Source: Amphimedon queenslandica
Lineage: Eukaryota > Porifera > Demospongiae > Haplosclerida > Niphatidae
NCBI RefSeq assembly: GCF_000090795.2
Contig: NW_003546325.1
Coordinates: 24,157 to 88,156 of the forward strand
Direction of reading: 5' to 3'
Length of the DNA: 64,000 nt
This document shows positions 8,601-23,600 of the stretch, piece after piece. The notes below the pieces were generated by a model. The model saw only the letters and a list, made by a program, of their open reading frames with translations. It made no database searches and had not been told where the DNA came from. A program made the position numbers and the translations under genes. Position 1 is the first letter of the stretch. Every line of letters starts with the position of its first letter.

Positions 8601-11600
8601 ATTATCAATTGATGGGTATCCTCCAGTTAATGTGTATGAGTACAGTGAGTCATTACTGGCTGAATTTTGAAGTGTGATGGCTGATGTGTTTAGTGTTGAC
8701 ACATTGACTGACTCTGAGAATGTAAAAATGATTTGGCCTTGATCCAAATCCAAATGGAAGTAATTTAATGTTGGATGAGTACTGTCAAAGAGTACAGCAC
8801 TGGCTTGTATGGTGACTCCATCTTGCTCATTGATATCATTTGAATAGAAGTCACGAGCTGCTTGTGAGTAGAGGAACAAGAATGTATCATCAGTACTAGT
8901 AGCAATATCTGTTAGTGTCTTTAGACGATTAAAGTCATCACTATTAAGAACAACATACACTTCCATTGTATTATAAACAGTAGTAGCAGTTTCACCAATA
9001 CGGTTGACTGTCACACTTAAGCTACTAGCTTCAGGATATGGAGTTCCACTAGTGAGTGGTACAATGGTTGTAGAGTCATTTGTGTGATTCTTATTATGGA
9101 ACTCTACGTATTGATATTGGAATGAGGTTAAGTCAATTGGTTCAGAGAAGGTCAAGTGTAGTACACCTTCTTCGGTAGTTGCATTCAATACAAAGCTTGT
9201 TAATACTGGCTCTGTGACATCAAAAATATAATCATTTGCTTGTAATGCATTACTATCAGTAATAGTGTCCATGTACAAGCCTGTTGTGTCCTTTATTGCA
9301 TTGTTGGTCTGTACACTAAGATAACAATCAGTTGTATTTGTACATAGACCATAAGGAGCTTGTATCCTGACTCTGTTGAAGTCATCAGGGGTCAATGTAA
9401 CATCAATGATGTACCAATCTCTTTGGCTAACAGCTCCACCTGATAACCTCAGTCCAGGGACAAGATTAATGAAGGTTGGTGTAGAATGTAGTTTTAATTC
9501 GTCAGTTACAATGAAACTGCTGTAGTCAATAGACTCAGTGAATGTGAGACTGAGTGTTCCAGAATCAGCATCAAATGTGAATGAGTCTAGACTAGGCCTC
9601 TCAGTATCTGTCAAATAGCTAGTGACTGGTTGAGCATCAGTTAGAGATGATGGTACATATGCCATGTCAACTACTGTGGCATTAAGCAATGAGAGGAATG
9701 TTGAGTTAGCAGCAATAGCCAGTCTCCTCAGTGATTGAATGGAGACAACATCAATGAAGTCTAATGTAATAGTGAGAGTAAGACCATTAGAAGTAGTAAC
9801 AGTGCCTCCTGTCAGTGTGTAGTACTGAGTGGTATTACTAGTGTCATTCTCACTGGTTGACTGTAATGTAATGTATGTGAAGTTAACACTCTCAGTTTGG
9901 ATTGGCTCAGAGAATGTCAGTGAGAGAGTTTGTGGCCGTCCACTGAAGTCTAAGTTGAATGACTCCAGTGTAGGAGGAGTAGTATCAGGAGTATAATCAG
10001 ATACTGGGAGAGCTTCAGTGTTGTTTGCTGGAATAAGAGAATTACCAGCTCTATCACTGATGGTAGTCTCTGTATAGGTTAGATATGTGGACTCCTTGTC
10101 ATAGGCTAGATTTTGTTTGAGTTTTATTTCATTGAGATCAGTGGTTAATAGACTGATGGTAACATGAGTTAGATACCACTGTATCTGCATGGAACCTGTC
10201 AATGTGTAATTTGTTGTGAAGTTTCCTTCTGAATTTTGTAAAGTTAACTGAGTGACAACAAGTGTATCAGTATTAACTGCTTCACTGAAGTAAAGTGTCA
10301 GTAGTCCTTGATCAAGATCAAAATCAAATGAAATGATCTCAGGATGAATGTCATCATGAGTGACACTAGAGACAGGGAAAGCTCCAGTCCTTGGAATGCT
10401 TATGATAGGGTTGGCATTCATATCATCTACAGTGTCATTAGTGAGGGAGACAAATGCTAGAGATGTGTCATTAAAGAATGGAGACATGTCCTTGATCCTA
10501 TTGAGATCATAAGGTAAGAGTGTAATAATGACAGTAGTGGAGTTCTCCATTGTGTAGTTACCACCACTGAGACTTAGGAATGAAGCAGGAGGATTTCGAG
10601 CATCCTGTAGTGTGATGCTGGTAACAGTGAATGTGTCAGAGTTTATTGTCTCTGAAAACTGTAGTGTTAGTAGTCCACCATTGTAATTAAATGTGGCATC
10701 AGTGAGTGTTGGTCGGACTCTATCCTCAACGTATGTATTGGCAATCACTGGATAGATTAATGCGTGAATTGAATTACCTCCCATATCAATGATTGTGTGA
10801 TTGTCAATGAAGAGATAAGTGTTGTTGATTTCGGTGGCTAGATTATAATCTGCCTTAATTGCATTAAGATCAGCATCAGAGATTGAGACATTAACCGTCT
10901 TTCTATTGCTGTCTATAGTTCCAGTAGGTAGGCTTAACTGATACAATATTGTTTCATTGATGTCACTGGAAGCATACAGAGTAAGCAGTGTGACATTGAG
11001 AGTGCTTGTATTAACAGCCTCAGTAAAGTTAAGTATGATGTGACCAGTATTGAGATCTAAAATATAGTTGTATAACTCTGGTGGAGTAGTATCAGGAGTG
11101 AACTGAGTAATTGGTGTCACTGTTTCAGTAGAATATCTATTACCATTCATATCAGTAATGACTGATACACTCAAGTTGAGGTAAGGATTAGCAACTATTG
11201 TAGTGGAGAGTTTTATCTCATCCAGGTCAATCTGTTGCAGGTCAATGTTGATGACAGTACTATCATTCATTGATGAAGTACTGGTTGATAGGGTATAGCT
11301 TTGAACAGGAGACATGACACTGCTTTGAAGTGTTACTCCATCAATATTAAATAGAGATGCATTGACTGTTTCATCAAATGTGAGTGACAGGATTCCTTGA
11401 TCAAGATCAAGTGAAGATGAGGTTAACTCTGGTGGTGTGGCATCAGGATTGTAACCAGATACCTGAATAGCATCAGTAGAATCTCTCTCAATGATTAAGT
11501 TATTGAATGTGTCAGTGACCAGTTCAGGTGGGAATGATATGAAAGTGCTATGGAATGATGTAGCAAGATCAGATAGTCTTTTTATTTCATTGAGATCTTG

Positions 11601-14600
11601 CGGTGATAAATCCACATAAAGTGTAATATCATCTATTGGTCTAACAGTAGAGTTAATAAGAGCATATTGAGTGAATGGGCCAGATGATGTGTTGGAGATA
11701 TTCTGTATTGTAATGAAACTTATGCTCAGTGAAGCATAGTCCATCACTTCAGAGAAATGTAATGTGAGGAGAGAACCATTCACATCTAAATCAAACGAGT
11801 TGAGTTTAGGTTGAGTGGTATCATTGGTAAAATTTGTAGCAGGTAAAAGAAGTATTGATTGAGCTTCATTATTGTTCATATCTCTCAATGTGTCTGGAGT
11901 TAAGCTCAGGTAAGTACTTGATAGTCCAGTGGCAAGTGAACGCAAACGATTGATAGAATCAATGTCATCCTTGCCAAGATACACTACTACCTCTGTGCTG
12001 TTGGCCAGAGATGAGTTAGCATAGCTGAGATTATATGAGCTGCCACTGGTAACATCATGTAGAGAAATTTCAGTGATATCCAGTGATCCAGCATTGACTG
12101 TTTCATCAAATGTCAGATAAATTATTCCAGTGTTCATATCAAGATGATAAGTGCTAAGTATTGGTCCTGTTTCATCAGGTATGAAAGTAGAGGGAGTTAT
12201 TGCATTAGCTGGTATGATGGCATCAATTTCATTGCCAGCCAAATCAGTGATGCTGCCTCTCTCAATACTTAGGTATGTAGTGATATTTGAAACAGCTAGA
12301 CTAGTGTCATACTTGATATCATTTAGATTATCAGTGGTAATGTTTATGGTAACAAGTGTGCCATCACTTGATCTAACAGAGTAGCTGTTGACATCTAATC
12401 TAATCTGGCTCTCTGTAGTGTTGGAATTTGTACTAAGAATAGTCAAACCTGATGTATTCAATGTAGTCAGGTTGACAGTATCAGAGAAAGAGAGGTTCAG
12501 TTGACCAAGATCCATATCCATTAAGTATTCTACCAGCACTGGTGGTCTCTCATCTGGTGTAAATACACTGACTCTGATAGCTTTACCATCAGTGAGTGGA
12601 ACTACATCAAGCCCCTGTGTATCATCAATGAGACCAGCAGCAAATGTCAAGTAGGTGTCATTTTCATTTCTTGCCACTCCAGTGTTTGATTTAAGTCTCA
12701 ATAGGTCGTCATGTGAGAGCTGTAATATGACAGTGTATCCATCAGGACTGTTGGTAGAGCTCTCTAGAGATGGTGAGAATGTTCTACCTTCTGATCTGTA
12801 TGTGTCATGCTGGAGTGTAAGAGAAGGTGAATTGAATGTGGTAGTAGCTACTACATCATTAAAACTGAGGGTTATCTCTCCTGTGTCTTGATTATAGTTG
12901 AATGACACTATCTCAGGTCTAGTTTGATCTTGAACGAATGAGCCAGATGCATCAACAGTAGGTCCTACAGGATTACCTGCAGTATCAGACACTGTATTGT
13001 TTAAGAATGAGAGGAAAACAGATTGTGAAGATGTAGCAATGTTTTTGTTAGCTTTGATAGCAACAAGATCTGGTCGGTTAAGGTTTAGTGTTAGGATGCT
13101 AACACCTGACAGTATACTGGGTAATTCAGTCAGGCAACCAGTGATAGGTACAGTAGTGATAGTTGATGCTATAGTACTGTTAGTAAGTGTAATAGACAGA
13201 CAGTCGGTTGTTCTTGGGTCTACTGGTTCATTGAATGTCAGGATCAGTTTATCTTCATCAAGGTTAAGAGTGAAATCAATGAATACAGGAGGAGTTGAAT
13301 CCTCAATGTATTCACTGACTTGTATTGCCATGCCTGTTGGTACTTCCATAACAGAGAGTGGTGTAAATGCAGTGTCTGTAATAGTGTTTGAAGATAGAGA
13401 TATGTATGTGTCACCCTCACTCTTTGCAAAAGCAGAGGCTTTGAGAGCATTGATATCATCAGCTAAGAGGTCAATGGTGATGCTAGTACCATCAGGATCA
13501 GTGGTTGATCCTCCAGTTAATGTGTAGTAATATGATGAATGGCTAGTATTAGATGAGGCTTGGATGGTGATACCAGTTGGGTCCAATGAGACAAAACTGA
13601 CAGGCTCATTGAATGTTAGAGTCAGCTCCCCATCATTCATGTCCAAAGTGAAGTTAGTGAATCTTGGACGGACACGATCAACACCATAGAACATCACAGG
13701 ATAGCCTGGATGCATAGGAGCTGCTGGTATGATTGGATTACCAACCATATCCTTGACTAGCTCTGAAGTGAATGAGATGTAGCAGTTGCCACGATAAGTA
13801 CAGAGGTATTTGTTTTGTTTAATAATGGCAATGTCTTCTGAAGGGACATAGAACTCAATGATGTTACTATGAGAGTCTGTAGTGCGACCTCCAGTGAGTG
13901 TAATATTAGCAAGTAATGGATTGAATACATCAATGAGTGTTATGGTAGAGAAATCGAATGAAGACACATTGACTGTTTCATTGAAGGAGAGACGAATCAA
14001 TCGCTCATTGAGATTAATGTATGTGAACTCTTCTAGCTGTGGTCTGTTAGTATCATTGATGTGATTATCAACTTGTTGTGCCTGACCATCAAGTAAAGCA
14101 TCAATAGGCATGTTTACCATATCCAGCACTGACCCTTCATCGAATACGATGTAGCAAGTGTCTCTTGAATAGCAGAATTGCTTTCTTTTGATCTCGTTCA
14201 AATCATATACACTGAATTTGATCTCAATATCAGCAGAATCATCAGTTTGTGGTGTACTGGTTGTCAGAGTATGATATGAGTTGATTCTGGTTGTGTTGTC
14301 CTGTAATGTGAAGTTGGCAATCATTAGTGTACCAACATTAACAGTTTCGTTAAAGTGTAATATCAGTACACCAGTGTTCATGTCAATATCAAATGAAAGT
14401 AGAGAGGGACGATCAGGATCAGGTGTAAAGGTAGATACACCAAGAGCATTGTCTTTGCTGATGTCTTGAACAGGATTGCCAGCATGATCTGAGATGAGTG
14501 ATGGTAAGATACTGAAATAAAGTGTCTCGTTGGACACTGCCAAATTATCCAATGCTTTGATGGCATTCTTATCAAAAACTGTGAGTTCAAATATGATGGT

Positions 14601-17600
14601 TGTAGAATCAGTGGACATTAAATATCCATTAGTTAGTCTGTAGGACTGTCCTGGTGTGGTGGATTGGTTGTTCACTATTATTATACCAGTAGGGTTGAGT
14701 GAGCTGGCATTGACAGTCTCTGAGAACACTAAAGTGACTCTTCTTGTTGATAGGCTGAAATCAAATGATAGCAACTCGGGCTTGGTAGTATCATAGATGT
14801 ATGTGGTGACCTGTTTTGCTGAAGTGTTGTATATTGGCAGAGCATCGTTACCAGCAATGTCATTGATAACATTAGCTTCTAGTGTTATATAAGTGCTGTC
14901 TTTATTTGTAGCTAAGAATGTCAGTCTCTTTACTTCATTGAGCTCATCGTTAGACAGGACAACTTCAATAACAGAGTCTGCTGTTTGATTGTATGTACTG
15001 TTTAACAGTTGTAGGATCTCTACGGAGTTATTGTAGGCATTTTGAAGAGAGATGTGGTCAAGAGTAAATGTGGAGTTTGTGATGCTCTCAGAGAATGTTA
15101 GGTACAGTGTACCTGCATCCAAATCAAATGTAAAGTCTTGCAAGTAAGGAGGTACTAGATCAGCAGTGTTGTTATCTGCTCTCCTGCCAGGTAGACTAAT
15201 GGGTATAACAGCTAGTCCATTCATGTCAGAGAGAGCTGACTCTGTGAATGAAAGGTGAGTTGAATTGATGTAATGTCCTAATGGTGGTCTAACTCTTATT
15301 GATTCCAAATTGCTTGAGTTAACAGTGATTGTGATGACAGTTGAATTTTGCGTGCTTATTGATCCACCAGTCAATCCAAACATGGCCTCATCACTGGTAG
15401 AATTAGGCTCTGTTCTGAGAGTGAATTGAGTAATGTCAAATAATGTATGATCCACAGTCTCAGAGAATGTCAGTATTATTAGTAATGGTGGGACGGTGTC
15501 TTCCATGTCAAGCCTATAAGAGACAAGAGTGGGTCTTGTTCTGTCTGGCTCATATGCTTTTGCTTTGCGAGGATCTGTGACAGACACAACATAGTTATCA
15601 GACATGTCTCTTATTAGATCTGACCCAATACTAATGAACGTGTTGTTAATGTTTGTGGCTAGATTGAAGAGTCTCTTGATTTCATTGAGATCTTGATCAG
15701 AGAGGCTCACTATTATTTCCGGGCCATTGGGCGAGGTTGTGTATGAAGTATTAGTGAGAGTAAAGAATGGTGCTGCCCCCGATGACTCACTGTGTAATGT
15801 GATATGAGGAGTTTGAAGAGTCTCAGCATTAACTGTCTCACTGAATGAGAGTATGATGAGTCCAGAGTCCAAATCAAAGTTAAAGTCCTCTAGAACTGGT
15901 GATCTCTCATCTTCCACAAAATCAGACACTTGGAGTGGGCTGGTGATGCTATTGACAGGGTTGAGATTCATGTCAAAGACTGTGCTCTCATCAATGAGAA
16001 TGTAACTAGTGGAATTGCTTGTTAGTAGATCAGTTTCATTCTTGATGAAGTTAGCATCATCAAATGAGAGGTAGAACATTATGATGTGATTGTCATTTGA
16101 TATTAATTGTCCTCCAGTCAGTTGTCTTTGTGGGCTATAGAGACCCTCACCACCAATTAATGTGATGCCAGTGAAATTCAGTTCTAGTACACTGACTGTC
16201 TCTGAGAAGTACAAGGTAATTAGATTATCGGTTGTATTGACATCAAATCCAGTGAGGCTTGGTCTTGTTCTGTCTTGAGTGTAGCAGTCAGACTTCACAG
16301 CATATGCACTGGTTGATGTTACTTCAGAGATAGGGTTATCAGCATTGTCATGCAACATTCCACTATCCCATCCAAGGTATGTTGTTGTGGCAGATACAGC
16401 AAGTCCTCTTAGTCTCTTAACTTCATTAGCATCAGAGTGTATTAGGTACACTGTTATGCTAGTGTCATTGATATCAGACACATTGCCTCCGTTGAGGCTG
16501 TATTGATAGGCTGGGGTTACATCAGCTGAGCTGTATAGTGTAAGTCTTGATGGTATCACTGAAGTTAGGTTTATAGTCTCTGAGAAACGCATCTCGAGAT
16601 AAGGTGAGGCATTCATATCAAGACAATAGCTTAGTAATTCTGGGTAGATTATGTCTTGCTTCAAACCAGCAGCCATTTGTGCTGTGGTGTTACTAATAAC
16701 TACAATAGGATTGCCTGCCATATCAAACACAGTTTCCATTAAGAATGAGAGATATGTGTCATTTCTGTTGTTACCAAGGAGGGTCAGAGCTTTGAGGTTG
16801 TCTGTGTCATACTTTGTCAGTGTGACATTGATAGACACACCAGTGAAATTAGGTAAAAGCTGTCCACCAGTTAATGTGTAATGTTCATTAGCATTGCTTA
16901 TATCACTGGAGCTCTGTAGTGTGATCTGTTGCAGATTGAGTGATGTGACATTAATTGCTTCACTAAACACAAGTGTCAGTGTTCCTCTATCTATGGTGTC
17001 CACTTCAGTGTTGAGATCAATAGAGAACCTGACGAGTTCAGGATCAGTTGTATCAGCAGTGTAGTTTTGAGCTTTCTTTGCTTCATCAAATATGATAGCA
17101 TTGAGTGCATTATTGGCAACATCTTTAGCAGTTGATGATTGAAGTGAGAGGTATGTATTGTCTATATTTGTTGCTAGGAATGGTCTCATTTTTATTTGAT
17201 TGAGATCATTAACAGTAATGTTAACTATTATCTCATATCCATCAGGACTAGGAGTGCTACCACCAGTTAGAGTATAGGAGCTTGATGGAGTAGTAGCCAC
17301 TTCATTTTGTAGTGTTATGTGTTGTGGTTGGAGTGTCTCTCTGTCAATGACATCATCAAATGTCATTGTTAGTAGGCCATTGTTCATATCAAGTGAGAAG
17401 TCTACAAGATTTGGACGTGTTGTGTCAGATACATAATCCAGTGCTTGTACTGTTTCATTAGAAGGTATGCCAATGACTGGATTCCCTGCTTTGTCTTCAA
17501 TGGCTCCAGTACTGAGTGATAGGTAAGAGGTTTCTTGATTGACAGCTAGTTGCTGGAGTAGTTTGATTGATCTGTAGTCAGATGGACTGAAAGTGAGTTT

Positions 17601-20600
17601 CAGTATCTCATGTGTGGATGATTCGTATGATGTACTACCACCTGTTAGAGTAAATGGATGACTACCAGTGCTGTCATTGTAAAGAACAAACTGTGTGAAA
17701 TTGATGCTCTCAGCTTCAATGGGTTCAGAGAATGATAGTATGATGAATTCATCATTCATATCTAACTGAGTGAATGCTACCAATACTGGATCAATACTGT
17801 CTGGAGTATAGCTGCTAACACCTAATGAGTTACTGGGTAGTATTGGTACTACTGGATTTCCATTATCATCTAAATCATTATTCACACCATCACCATTAGT
17901 ATCACCAAAATCACTTGTGTCTTCAACTAGTCCAGACTCTATTGTTATAAAGGTATCATCAAGTCCAGTAGCAATACTTGGTTCTGCTTTTAGCCTATAA
18001 ACATCACCTGGTATGATATTAAACTGTATGTATGGTAGACGATCACTAGTATGTTCGGTAGCATCTGTCAGTGAGAGTGTGACTGTTGTGTTAGAATAAT
18101 TGGCTGTGCTCTGGAATGTGATGAAACGTGAATTGAAAGTGGTTGGGTCTACAGTCTCATCAAAGTATAGAGTAATGTTTTCATTGGTGAGATCAATGTC
18201 GTAGCTTATTAATCTTGGGCTGGTTCTGTCAATGATGAATGTCAGTGGATAGTTAATAGAGACATCAATTATATCAGGGACTGCTGATACTGGGTTGCCA
18301 AATGTGTCATTAGCAAATGATGAAGTCAATCGTATGAAGCAATCGGTTGTACCAACTGCACACATCTTATCAAGAGCTTTGATGACATTCAAGTCATCAT
18401 TGGTGATTGATATATTAACATAAGTGCTGTCATCAGTGAGTACCTCACCACCAGTCAGTTGTATTTTCTGCTCAAAGCTTCCCACAAAATCTTGCAATGA
18501 AATGGCAGTTGGGTCAACTGTTGAGGCATCAATCGTTTCTTCAAATCTCAGTGAAATCATTCCATTGTCTAAGTCCAGTAGTACAAAGTCTTCAAATGTT
18601 GTTGAAGTTGTATCTCGAATGAATTCATCAGTTTGGTGAGTTGTTACTGGATTGATGGGATTACTGGACATGTCACTGGCAAAACGAGAAGAGAATGATA
18701 GATAGCAGGTAGTCTGATTTCTGCACAGAGGGAGTCGTGTGATCTCATCCCTGTCAGCTTTAAGGAAAGTAACATGAAGGACATCAGTGTATGCAGGATC
18801 ATATATGCCTCCAGTCAGAGTGTAATTATCAGAGCGATCATTAGGATCTCTGTATAGAGTAATGGAGGTGAGATCAACTGAAGTAGTGTTTATAGTTTCT
18901 GTGAATGAGAGAGTGAAATTGCCATTATCAAAATCAATGATGAATGTAACTAGTGCTGGGGTGGTGGTATCAAAAGTTATATTATTAGCTGGTGCTGCAC
19001 CAGTTAATGGTATTGGTACTAATTGGTTGTCATTCCTATCTTCAGCAGCAGTTGATCTTATGGATAGGTAAGTGTCTGTGTATCCAGTTGATAGATTATC
19101 AAATGCTTTGATGGCATTGAGATCTGAGAGGCTGAAATTGACTACAACTACTGAGTAGCTTGTCCTGACATAAGAACTGGTTTCTGTGATAGTGAAGACA
19201 GCAGAAGGATTGGTAATATTATTTTGAAGTGTAATATCAGTGATATTGATAGTATCAGGATTAACAGTTTCTGAGAATGAGAGAGTGAGAGTACCATTGT
19301 TGAGATCAAGATTATATCTGTCAAGTTCAGGTCGTGTTATATCTTCAAAGAAAGCCTTGGGATGTCTATCATAAACTCTGTGAACATTAACAACCTGATT
19401 ATCAGACATATCACGAATGGTTTGTTTCATTAATGACAGAACAGTGGTCTGTGATGACACAGCTAGATCAGTAATGTCTTTAATAGCATCTAAATTACTT
19501 CGATCAATCTCAACAGTTATAATGTCATCATTGGGTCCATTAGAATAGCTTTCCACTGACAATTGATGTGAACTAGCTATGCCATAAGAGTTCTCCCACA
19601 GGGTAATGTAAGTCACTTGTAGTGAAGTGAAGTTAACTGCTTCATTAAAGAGTAAATACAACTGGCCAGCATCCATTGAAATGTTGTATTCAGTAAGCCT
19701 AGGGCTGGTGGTGTCTGGTATGAACTGAGAGACTAGTAAAGGCTGAGATAGAGAGAAGACTTCATTACCACTAGTGTCTAATATTGTGCCATCATATATA
19801 TCAATGTATGTGTTGGCTGCTTCAGTGGCAAGTTCTGTATCTAGTTTGATAGCATCCAGGTCTTCATCTGATAGAAGCACAGTTACTAGTAGGTCGTTAT
19901 TAAGTGAAGCTACAACGCTATCACTGAGGTTGTAGTTTGTTACTGATATAGTGTTGTTATCACTATCTATGAATGTTAGCTGGTTGATGTTAAGAGTCTC
20001 AGTGTGTACAACTTCACTGAAAGTCAAGTTGAGTATGCCAGCATCTAAATCAAATGAGAAAGAGGCAAGCTCAGGTCTGACTGAATCAGTAATGACAGTA
20101 GTTGCCATTAGAGCCAATGAAGAACTGATATTCTTCAAGAGATTTCTAGAGTAGTCTTGAGTTGCATGTGATGTAACTGAGAGGTAAGTAGAGTTTCTAT
20201 CAACAGCAAGATTGAGGATTCTCTTAATGTTATTAATGTCATTTTCAGATGGCGTGAGTGTATACACTGGTCTGTATGGTAAACCAGCTTCTACAAAAGA
20301 TCCTACATCTTTAAGAGTGTATGAGAGGGCATCAGTGTTATTAATGTCTCTTGAACTCTGAACAGTGAATTGAGTGTAATCAAATAGTGTCTCGTGGTCT
20401 ATCACTTCAGAGAAAGTTAGTGTGAATATTCCTGGTGTGCGATCAAAATCAAAGGAAATTAATTCTGGTCTTGTTTCATCAAATATCAAATCAGATGATT
20501 CCAAAGCATTGGACATGAGAATAGGTACAGCAGGATTGCCACTAGTATCGTTAAGCACTGATGAGAGGAGAGATATAAATACAGACTGACTGTCAATAGC

Positions 20601-23600
20601 TAACTGTCTCCTTATTTTGAGTGAGTTAAGATCATCAGGTGAAAGCTCAATGGTGACTAATGAGCTGAAGCCTGGATCAGAAACAACACTGTCATTGGTT
20701 AATGTAATGTTAGAAGCAAACATGTTAAACTCTCTTCTATTCTGGAGGGTAACAGAGCTGGGATCGAAAGTTGAGGCATCAACTGTTTCATTGAATGTGA
20801 GATTGAGTAGGCCAGTGTTCATGTCAATGGTAAAACTAAGCAACATGGCTGGTGTGTTGTCTTCAATGAATGGGTTAACTTGATTAATCACTGAATCAAC
20901 TATTAGTTCATATCCCAAGAGATCAGTAAGAGTACCAGGTGGTATGTACAGATAAGTATTATCTTCACTTGTTGCAATGTTAGAATCAGACTTAAGCTCA
21001 TTAATATCACTGTTTGGTAATGTGATGTATACAATCTTTCCATTGCTTGATTGGCTAAGTGTTCCTTCACTAATCATCAGTCTTGAGCTATTATCAGTTG
21101 TATTGTCCGAAGGATATAATATCAGATTATTAAGGACAAGTGAAGAGAGGTTTACAGCTTCAGAGAATGTGAGAGATAATACACCAGTGTTCATATTGAG
21201 GGAGAACTGTTGGAACTGAGGTGGATCAGTATCTGGAGTAAACTCAGTCACTTGGAGTGCTTTACCATCAGTAATAGCAATAGCATCAACACCATAAGTA
21301 TCATCAGCAACTGATGCATACATTGTTAGGTATGAGGACTCATTACTGGTGGCTAGTCCACTGATTGTTTTTATATTGAACAGATCCACATCACCAATGG
21401 TCACATCAATGATATAACCATCAGTTTTACTAGCAGAACTGGACTCTGTTAAGGTGTACTGTAGTGTGGCTGTTTTTTCATCTTGTATTGTTATTGAAGA
21501 GACATCAAATGTACTGGCATCTATGACATCATTAAAAGTGAGAAGGAGACGCCCTGTGTTCATGTCAATGCTGTAATACATGAGTGTACTTGCTGTTGTA
21601 TCAAGTATTAGATCTGCTGCTTGGATAACTGTTGATGTTTCAGAAAACACTGGATTGATTGATGTATCACTGACAAAACCAGCATAAGATCTTAGATAGG
21701 TATTATTGATAGAGCGGGCAATGTTAGGATTGGTCTTGATGCTCACTAGTGCTGGTTGAGTCAAGTTAACAGTTATCTTGTAAGCTCCTGGGTATGTAGA
21801 TGATTGTACAATACCACCAGTTAGATTAACGGAGTTAGCTGGGTCAGAAGGAGTACCTATTAGCTCTAGCTGACTTGCATCTACAGATTCCACTGATATT
21901 GCTTCAGAGAATGTAATCATCAGCTGATCTTTATTAAGATCCAATGTAAAGCTGGTTATGAAAGGAGGATTGGTATCGTTATGATACACTTTGACTTGGA
22001 GTGCATCACTTGTTGGTATCTCTTGGATGAAATTGGGTTGTATTGCTACATCACGTATTGAAAAGCTCTCAATGCTAATGAAAGTATCAGAAACACTCCT
22101 AGCAAAGTCTGATGAGCGTAGCCTGTGCAGGTCAGAAGAGGTTAAATTAATTTGAATGACATCAGATGATTCATCACTGACAGTTCCACCAGTTAGTGTG
22201 ATGTAGTCAGTGGTTGTATTGGATGATCCTTGTAATGTTATTCCAGTTGGATATATTTCATTTACATCTACTGGCTCAGTGAAAGATAATGTTATAACTC
22301 CAAGGGCTGGATTGAATTCAAAGTTTTCAAGAACTGGAGATTTAGTGTCTTCAATAAAGCTCATAGCTACCAATCCAGGTCCTGTTGACACTGTTAGGTT
22401 ATTGCCAGATTGATCTTTAATCATGTTTTCAGTGAATGTAATGTAACAGTTCCCTTGACTACTGCAGAGATATTGTTGCTTCTGTATTTCAACAAGGTCT
22501 GTGTGTGATAGAGTTACCTCTATTGTAGTTCCACTGTCACTGGTAGTGTAAGAGCCATTAGTTAATGTGTAAGATTGAAGAGGATTATTAGTGTAGAGTG
22601 TCTGTAGAGTGAGTCCTGATGGGTTGAATGTTAATGGATCCACAGTCTCTGAGAACTGTATGGTCAATGTTCCATTGTTGAGATCAAATTGAGTAAACTC
22701 AACCACTGATGGGGGGCTAGTGTCTAGTGTGAGCATCTCAACTGGTTCAGACATTACTTCATCAACTGGCAGGCCAGACATATCATCTATAGTGATATTA
22801 GTGAGAGAGAGGAGACAATCAGAAGTGTTGAAACAGATTCTTTCTTTGGTGAGACCAATAAAGTCTTCAGTTGATATATCAATGACAATTTGAGGCATAT
22901 CAGAATCATCTGATCTGCTGTCTGTTAGTGTATAAGACGAGCCTCCACTAGTACCAAGAGTTATGCCTGATACATCAAGTGAGCTAACATTGACAGTTTC
23001 AGAGAAAGATAGTGTTAACTGACGACTATCCAGGTCAACGTTGAATAAGATGAGACGAGGTGGAATGGTGTCATTGTTCAAACTGGTTGCCTGCTTAGCT
23101 GCTGATTGTGGGACAGTAATGATAGAGTTACCACTCATGTCTGATAATGCATATGCTGCTATTGATAGGTAACTGTTATTAACTGTTGTATAGAGATCAG
23201 TAAGAGCTTTGAGACTGTTTAAGTCATCAAGTGTGAGTACCCATTCAATGTAAGTACCATATGGTGAGGTAGTATTACCTCCAGTTAGTCTCAATAGCTG
23301 AGTGGATTGTCTGTTTTTGTTAAGGAGAATGATACCTAATGGGTCAACAGTGCTAGGATCAACACTCTCAGAGAAGTGCAGTGTTAGTGTACCAGTTGAT
23401 AGCATAAAGTCAAAGCTGACCAATGTTGGTCTGGTAGTATCAGGAGTCACTTCAGTTGCTTCTATTCCATCTCCATCTAGTATAGCCAGTGATGGATTCT
23501 CAGCTCTGTCTAGAACAGCATCAGCAGACACTGTTAGGAATGTGGTATCATCATTAGCTGCTAGTGAAGGATTGGCTTTGACAATATTGAGATCATTCTC

